Both the position numbers and the translations under genes were made by a program. The notes under the pieces were generated by a model, which was not told the origin of the DNA, ran no database searches, and saw only the letters and a list, made by a program, of their open reading frames with translations. From SIG575 sp045595725 (GTDB taxonomy: Bacteria; Bacillota; Clostridia; Oscillospirales; Acutalibacteraceae), in the NCBI GenBank assembly GCA_045595725.1, contig JAZOAY010000043.1, forward strand, positions 1 to 10,515: a stretch of DNA of 10,515 nucleotides, written 5' to 3'. Shown one piece after another: positions 6,574 through 10,515 of this stretch (position 1 is the first letter of the stretch; every line of letters starts with the position of its first letter).

Positions 6574-8514
6574 ATGATCGAAAACATTTTTTTCGATGAA
6601 ATCAAAAGTCTTTCAGGATGTGTTGAAAAATACATAGGATATTTTGGTGAAAAAGAGAAAAAGAGCTTTGAAACTCTTTATATAATTTCCGATACAAACG
6701 CTCTCGGCGGTTATCTTGTTCCTGCAATGACAGGTCTTTTCGGTGAAGGACATACAGTTGTGGTTGAAGCATTTGATAACTCATCTGTAAACAAAGACTT
6801 CTGCGAGTCTAATTATCCCGGTGCGGTTTATGTTCCTTTTGAAAGTTTCAGAAATATGCAGAAGACAGAAAAATCTGCCTACATTCTTCTTTGCGACACA
6901 AATCTCGTTGACGAAAAATGGTTTGACATCCTTGATGTATGCCGCGAAAAAGCAAAAATTTCAGATACAAACAAAATTATGGTAGGTGCAGTTCTGCCTG
7001 AACTTCGTCCTATTCCCGGCGGAATAAGATGTTTTGCAGAACGTGAATACAGTTATTTCATTGAAAAAGTCGTAACCGACAGAACTCCTGCCGAAGATTT
7101 TTATATTACATTGGAAAAGAAATGCCGTGAAATTGTGAATGACGGTTTCACAGGCGTAAATGTTTTGCGTTTTGATAACCTTATCGGTGCAACAGGAGGA
7201 AAAACACCCAACTTTGATTTTGATAAGATTGTTACCGATGCTTTTGCAAAAGGTAAAGTTGAAATTACAAAAGAAGATTATCTTAATAATTTCTCATGTA
7301 TTCATACTCGCGATGCAGCATGTGTAGTTATGAAATCACTTTACTGTGCAAGACCCGGTCACGTTTATAACGTTAATCTTTACGAAGTAACAATGGCTGA
7401 CCTTAAAAATCAGATTCATGTTGCGTTCCCGGACAAAGTAGGACTTTCAGTAGACAGTGCAGCGTACAATAAAGATGAAATCAAGTCAATCTGCATGAGC
7501 AACCTCAAGGCAATCAAAACATCATTTTTCTCAAAGAAAATCATTTACAATTTTGAAAATGCAATGTACAGAAGCATCTGCTCAATTTCAGGAAATGATT
7601 TTGATGTACAGACCAGACTCGGATGTTATCAGGGTAAACTCCAGAGACTTAAAGATATCGAAATTGATATTCTTGCAGAAATTGACAGAATCTGTAAAAA
7701 ACACGATATCAAGTGGTTCCTTGCAGGCGGTTCACTTCTCGGTGCAATAAGAGAGAAAAAGAGTATTCCGTGGGATGACGACCTTGATATCGGTATGCTC
7801 AGAGAAGATTTTGAAAAATTCAAAAAAGTTGCACCTCAGGAACTTGATAAGAAATATTATTACTCATCACCCTGGACAGATGACAATTGTCACTATTATA
7901 TTGATAAAATCCGTCTTAAGAGCTCATATTTCTCAACAGCATATTCTAATCACTTCAAACTTGAAGACGGTGTTTTCGTTGATGTTATCGTATATGACCA
8001 GACAACATCAAACAGACTTCTTGAAAAATTCCAGATTAACTTCATCTGTGCAATGGTATCACTTCTTAAAATCCGTTGGTACAACGTTCCGAGAAAGGTT
8101 TACCGTTACAGAATGACAAAGATGATTCTTCCCATTCTTCGTCTTATTCCCTGGAAAGTATTACACAAAATATTTGACTTCTCTGCAACAATGTTTGCAA
8201 AGAAGAAAAATGCAAAATATCTTCTTGACAGTACAGGACAGCATATCCGTTACGGACGTTTCCCCAAATATTATCTTGAAGAACTTACGGAAACAGAACT
8301 TGACGGACTTAAAGTGCCGATTCCCGTACATTATCATGAATATCTTTCATTCTTCTACGGTGAAAATTATTTCCCCAAGCCCTCTCTGTCAGCGCAGGTA
8401 GGCGCTCATAAATTTGCACGTCTTGACCTTGGTGAGTTTGTCTTTGAAGACAAACAGCCCGGAGATTTCCGTGAAGTCAATATTGACGGTGAATTGTATG
8501 AAACAGAAATATAA
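6574..8514 (+). CDS. SDR/epimerase-like domain fused to LicD-family phosphotransferase
   Basis: This is a 646-residue two-domain protein. Residues about 30-340 resemble NAD-dependent epimerase/dehydratases: a strand and loop at 36-50, a Y161-xxx-K165 pair like the catalytic Tyr-Lys, and a following VNVLRFDNLIG stretch typical of the family. The glycine-rich nucleotide loop is altered, reading SDTNALGGY (39-47) where TGxxGxxG is expected, so NAD binding may be lost. Residues about 365-620 are a LicD/fukutin-type domain: FLAGGSLLGAIREKK, then the metal-binding acidic cluster IPWDDDLDIG (D401-D403, D405), and the conserved C-terminal YLSFFYGENY block. LicD proteins transfer phosphocholine or similar phospho-groups from a CDP donor onto surface glycans. 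No signal peptide is seen, and a cytoplasmic or membrane-peripheral site is expected. It is first in an operon with a cytidylyltransferase 21 nt downstream, which could supply the CDP donor. The LicD assignment is firm; the acceptor and the transferred group are unknown. Confidence 0.88.
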   Translation: MIENIFFDEIKSLSGCVEKYIGYFGEKEKKSFETLYIISDTNALGGYLVPAMTGLFGEGHTVVVEAFDNSSVNKDFCESNYPGAVYVPFESFRNMQKTEKSAYILLCDTNLVDEKWFDILDVCREKAKISDTNKIMVGAVLPELRPIPGGIRCFAEREYSYFIEKVVTDRTPAEDFYITLEKKCREIVNDGFTGVNVLRFDNLIGATGGKTPNFDFDKIVTDAFAKGKVEITKEDYLNNFSCIHTRDAACVVMKSLYCARPGHVYNVNLYEVTMADLKNQIHVAFPDKVGLSVDSAAYNKDEIKSICMSNLKAIKTSFFSKKIIYNFENAMYRSICSISGNDFDVQTRLGCYQGKLQRLKDIEIDILAEIDRICKKHDIKWFLAGGSLLGAIREKKSIPWDDDLDIGMLREDFEKFKKVAPQELDKKYYYSSPWTDDNCHYYIDKIRLKSSYFSTAYSNHFKLEDGVFVDVIVYDQTTSNRLLEKFQINFICAMVSLLKIRWYNVPRKVYRYRMTKMILPILRLIPWKVLHKIFDFSATMFAKKKNAKYLLDSTGQHIRYGRFPKYYLEELTETELDGLKVPIPVHYHEYLSFFYGENYFPKPSLSAQVGAHKFARLDLGEFVFEDKQPGDFREVNIDGELYETEI

Positions 8515-8535
8515 AAAACGGAAGGCAGATAGATT

Positions 8536-9252
8536 ATGAATTTTGCAGGTATTCTCGCAGGCGGAATCGGTTCACGAATGGAAAGTTCTGTTCCGAAACA
8601 GTTTCTTAAAATCGGTGAAACACCAATCGTTGTCAGAACTCTCAACACTTTTCTTAAAGAAGAATGTGTTGACAAAGTAATTCTCGCAATGAATCCTCAA
8701 TGGGAAGATTATTGCAGAAATATGCTTTCTGAATACGGTGTAGACATGTCCCGTGTGGAAATTATCCATGGTGGCACAACGAGATTTCTTTCAATGGTGA
8801 ACATTGTTAAAAAAAGCATGGAAATTCTTGGCGGAAATCTTACAGCGGATGATATGATGCTTATTCACGACTGTGCAAGACCTTTTGTTTCTTCGAGAAT
8901 TATCAATGATAATTTTGTAATTGCAAAAGAATATGATATGGTAACAACATCTGTTCCGACAATTGATACCGTTCTTATTGCAGAAGACGGCAAACAGAGT
9001 ACCGTTGTTCCAAATCGTGATACGGTCTTTCTTGACCAGGGTCCTCAGACTTTTAAAATAAAAGAGTTTTACGAGCTTTTTGAAAAACTTACTCAGGCTG
9101 AAATTGATGCTTATATGGAAGCAGGCAGAATGTATCTTGAACACAACCTGAGTGTAGGTATTGTCAAAGGGGAAAGAACTAATTTCAAAATCACAACTGA
9201 ATTTGACATGCTTCTCGGAAACATGATGATTCAGGACGGACAGATTAAATAA
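8536..9252 (+). CDS. IspD/TarI-type cytidylyltransferase (CDP-polyol or related donor synthesis)
   Basis: This 238-residue enzyme should join CTP to a phosphorylated small alcohol, giving a CDP-linked product and pyrophosphate. The N-terminal signature ILAGGIGSRM...PKQFL holds the CTP-contacting R14 and K21. It is followed by MLIHDCARPFVS, a PTIDTV stretch, PNRDTV...QGPQTFK, and the C-terminal NFKITTEFDM. These are shared by IspD (methylerythritol-phosphate pathway) and TarI (ribitol-5-phosphate). The KGExxNFKITT ending and the tryptophan in NPQWEDY are closer to TarI as I recall it. The LicD partner also favours a surface-decoration role over isoprenoid synthesis (inference). The ribosome binding site is GGAAGG at 8520-8525. 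A housekeeping IspD elsewhere in the genome would confirm this gene as a specialised copy. Confidence 0.85.
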   Translation: MNFAGILAGGIGSRMESSVPKQFLKIGETPIVVRTLNTFLKEECVDKVILAMNPQWEDYCRNMLSEYGVDMSRVEIIHGGTTRFLSMVNIVKKSMEILGGNLTADDMMLIHDCARPFVSSRIINDNFVIAKEYDMVTTSVPTIDTVLIAEDGKQSTVVPNRDTVFLDQGPQTFKIKEFYELFEKLTQAEIDAYMEAGRMYLEHNLSVGIVKGERTNFKITTEFDMLLGNMMIQDGQIK

Positions 9253-9264
9253 GGAGATTATACC

Positions 9265-10308
9265 ATGGTTAAAAAGTGTGTAGCAGTAGGCGATATTTTC
9301 ATTACACCTGAAATGATGAAGGGCGGTATTGAAAAAGGCTATGAGGACATGATGTTTGACACGAAATATTTTTATTTCGGTTCTTATGACAGACACGAAA
9401 TGAGAAATGTTGTCAAAACTATTGAAACAGGAGGTTTTGAAACGCTTCCTCTTCCCGAAGGACTTGAAGAAGCAATGGCTGAAGCAGAGGTTCTTATGGT
9501 GCATCTTTGTCCTGTAACAAAGAAACTTATTGAAAAAGCACCTAACCTTAAACTTATTCTCTGCAACAGAGGCGGTCACGAAAATCTTGACATTAAAGCT
9601 GCAAGTGAAAAAGGTATTGCGGTGCTTCTCAATCCTGCTCATAATGCAAATGCAGTTGCAGAATACACCGTTGGTCTTATGCTTAATGAAGTAAGAAATA
9701 TTTCACGTTCTGCAATGGCAATTCAGAAAGGTGAGTGGAGAGAAAAATATCCCAACACCGAAAAGAAAATCAGAGAAATGAGCGATATGACAGTCGGCAT
9801 CATTGGTTTCGGTACTGTAGGCAGACTTCTCTATGATAAACTTGTAAGCTTTAACTGCAAAATTCTCATCAACGATATGTTTGAAAACTATTCGGGTATC
9901 AACAAGAATATTGCAAAATTTGTGTCCCTTGATGAACTTCTCAGAGAAAGTGACATCGTTTCACTTCATGCAAGACTTTCAAAGAAAAGCATTCTTCTCG
10001 GCGCACGTGAATTCGGTATTATGAAAGATACTGCTTATTTTATCAACACAGCACGTTCATACATGGTTGATTATAATGCTCTTGCAAATGCACTCAAAAC
10101 GGGTTCTATTATGGGTGCGGCAATTGACGTTTTCGATAAAGAACCTATTGATGAAAGCTGTCCTCTTCTCGGACTTGATAATGTAACTCTTACAAATCAT
10201 CGTGGCGGTGATACAATCAACTCTTACTCAGACAGCCCCGCAATGATGATGAAGGAAGCATATAAATACTTTGACGGAGATGAACCCCGTTTCTGGATTA
10301 ACAGATAA
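9265..10308 (+). CDS. D-isomer-specific 2-hydroxyacid dehydrogenase
   Basis: This 347-residue cytoplasmic NAD(P)-dependent oxidoreductase interconverts a D-2-hydroxyacid and its 2-keto acid. The nucleotide-binding loop is GFGTVG (181-186). The catalytic triad is intact: R264 in NTARSYMVD, E293 in DVFDKEP and H312 in TNHRGG. The first-domain motif usually written as a G-V-G-x-D-N-I-D variant appears as NRGGHENLD. The start ATG 9265 follows AAGGAG (9251-9256), which overlaps the preceding stop codon, so translation is probably coupled. Its place as third gene beside LicD and the cytidylyltransferase suggests that it prepares or recycles the small molecule to be CDP-activated; in ribitol-phosphate pathways this slot is held by TarJ, an unrelated alcohol dehydrogenase. 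The actual substrate (for example a glycerate- or erythronate-like acid) is unknown. No hairpin terminator follows. Confidence 0.88.
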   Translation: MVKKCVAVGDIFITPEMMKGGIEKGYEDMMFDTKYFYFGSYDRHEMRNVVKTIETGGFETLPLPEGLEEAMAEAEVLMVHLCPVTKKLIEKAPNLKLILCNRGGHENLDIKAASEKGIAVLLNPAHNANAVAEYTVGLMLNEVRNISRSAMAIQKGEWREKYPNTEKKIREMSDMTVGIIGFGTVGRLLYDKLVSFNCKILINDMFENYSGINKNIAKFVSLDELLRESDIVSLHARLSKKSILLGAREFGIMKDTAYFINTARSYMVDYNALANALKTGSIMGAAIDVFDKEPIDESCPLLGLDNVTLTNHRGGDTINSYSDSPAMMMKEAYKYFDGDEPRFWINR

Positions 10309-10338
10309 CTTACTATACTTTTTTGAAAGGTAGGTGAG

Positions 10339-10362
10339 GCAACACCGACAAAAGGTGTTTGC
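10339..10362 (+). promoter_or_regulatory. Hairpin covering the ribosome binding site of the secreted-protein gene
   Basis: GCAACACC (10339-10346) can pair with GGTGTTTGC (10354-10362), giving 8 bp with a one-base bulge and a 7-nt loop. The right arm contains part of AAAGGTG (10351-10357), the best-spaced ribosome binding site for the ATG at 10364. A second purine-rich site, GGTGAGG (10332-10338), sits just before the hairpin. Folding could block the near site or bring the far one close to the start codon. No function is proven. Confidence 0.45.
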
Positions 10363-10363
10363 T

Positions 10364-10515
10364 ATGTTTATGAAAAAAATCAAATCACTTGTTTCAGTTC
10401 TCATTGCATTTTGCGTAATTCTCACATGTTCTGTAGTTGCAAATGCTGCATCGGCATCAGTTTCTGCAAATGCAAGTAAAACAAATGTTACTGCCGGTGA
10501 TGTAATTACGGTAAC
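10364..10515 (+). CDS. Secreted protein, N-terminal part only (runs off the window)
   Basis: Only the first 50 complete codons are present. They encode a clear signal peptide: basic start MFMKKIKS, a hydrophobic core LVSVLIAFCVIL (9-20), and a likely signal peptidase I site VANA|AS after residue 28. The cysteine at 22 lacks a proper lipobox, so a lipoprotein is less likely. The mature start SVSANASKTNVTAGDVITV resembles the opening of bacterial Ig-like or cohesin-type domains, which often begin with a short S-x-N-x-x-V-x-x-G-D stretch; this is a weak hint. ATG 10364 is chosen for its AAAGGTG at 10351-10357; ATG 10370 is an alternative two codons later. A possible -10 (TATACT, 10314-10319) lacks a good -35, so it may be read through from the dehydrogenase operon. 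The function cannot be stated from this fragment. Confidence 0.8.
   Translation, partial: MFMKKIKSLVSVLIAFCVILTCSVVANAASASVSANASKTNVTAGDVITV

Noticed and set aside
8791..9642. 283-codon minus-strand reading frame across the cytidylyltransferase and dehydrogenase genes
   Set aside because: It is antisense to two well-supported genes, and its composition rich in F, C, H and N is typical of a complementary-strand shadow.
10334..10363. In-frame GTG start upstream of the secreted protein ATG
   Set aside because: The purine-rich stretch before it is only 3 nt away, and it would add charged residues before the signal peptide.
10364..10430. Lipoprotein signal (cysteine 22)
   Set aside because: The residues before it (I-L-T-C) do not fit the usual lipobox with G, A or S before C; a standard signal peptidase I site follows.

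Overview
The window looks like chromosomal DNA of a low-GC, Gram-positive anaerobe of the Clostridia, most likely a Ruminococcus-like member of the Oscillospiraceae. The reasons are the AT-rich sequence, strong AAGGAGG-type ribosome binding sites, sigma-A promoters with 17-bp spacers, cytoplasmic plant-fibre glycosidases including a GH3 enzyme with reversed domain order, and a stand-alone CofE-like ligase. The genus is an inference from gene content and style; no rRNA or other marker gene is present.

Layout from left to right. Positions 1-223 hold a tRNA-Gln(CTG) on the minus strand with its own consensus promoter and a hairpin terminator. Beyond the terminator lies an odd block of degenerate 7-bp repeats in inverted orientation. 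Positions 324-4308 form a plus-strand two-gene operon for hemicellulose oligosaccharides: a GH51 alpha-L-arabinofuranosidase and a GH3 beta-glycosidase, both without signal peptides, so they should act on imported oligosaccharides. Positions 4309-4470 carry a second 7-bp repeat block and a bidirectional terminator. Convergent to the operon, on the minus strand, are a CofE-like (F420-0:glutamate ligase family) protein and, upstream of it, a HAD-family phosphatase; each has its own promoter.

From 6488 a divergent promoter drives a tight three-gene plus-strand operon: (1) a 646-residue protein joining an SDR/epimerase-like domain to a LicD-type phosphotransferase; (2) an IspD/TarI-type cytidylyltransferase; (3) a D-2-hydroxyacid dehydrogenase. 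Together they look like a pathway that makes a CDP-activated small molecule (polyol phosphate, choline-like or a related compound) and transfers its phospho-group to a cell-surface glycan. The dehydrogenase stands where a TarJ-type alcohol dehydrogenase would be expected in a ribitol-phosphate pathway. This is the most novel part of the window.

The right edge holds the first 50 codons of a secreted protein, preceded by a hairpin that covers its ribosome binding site. No CRISPR array, insertion sequence, phage gene or rRNA is visible.
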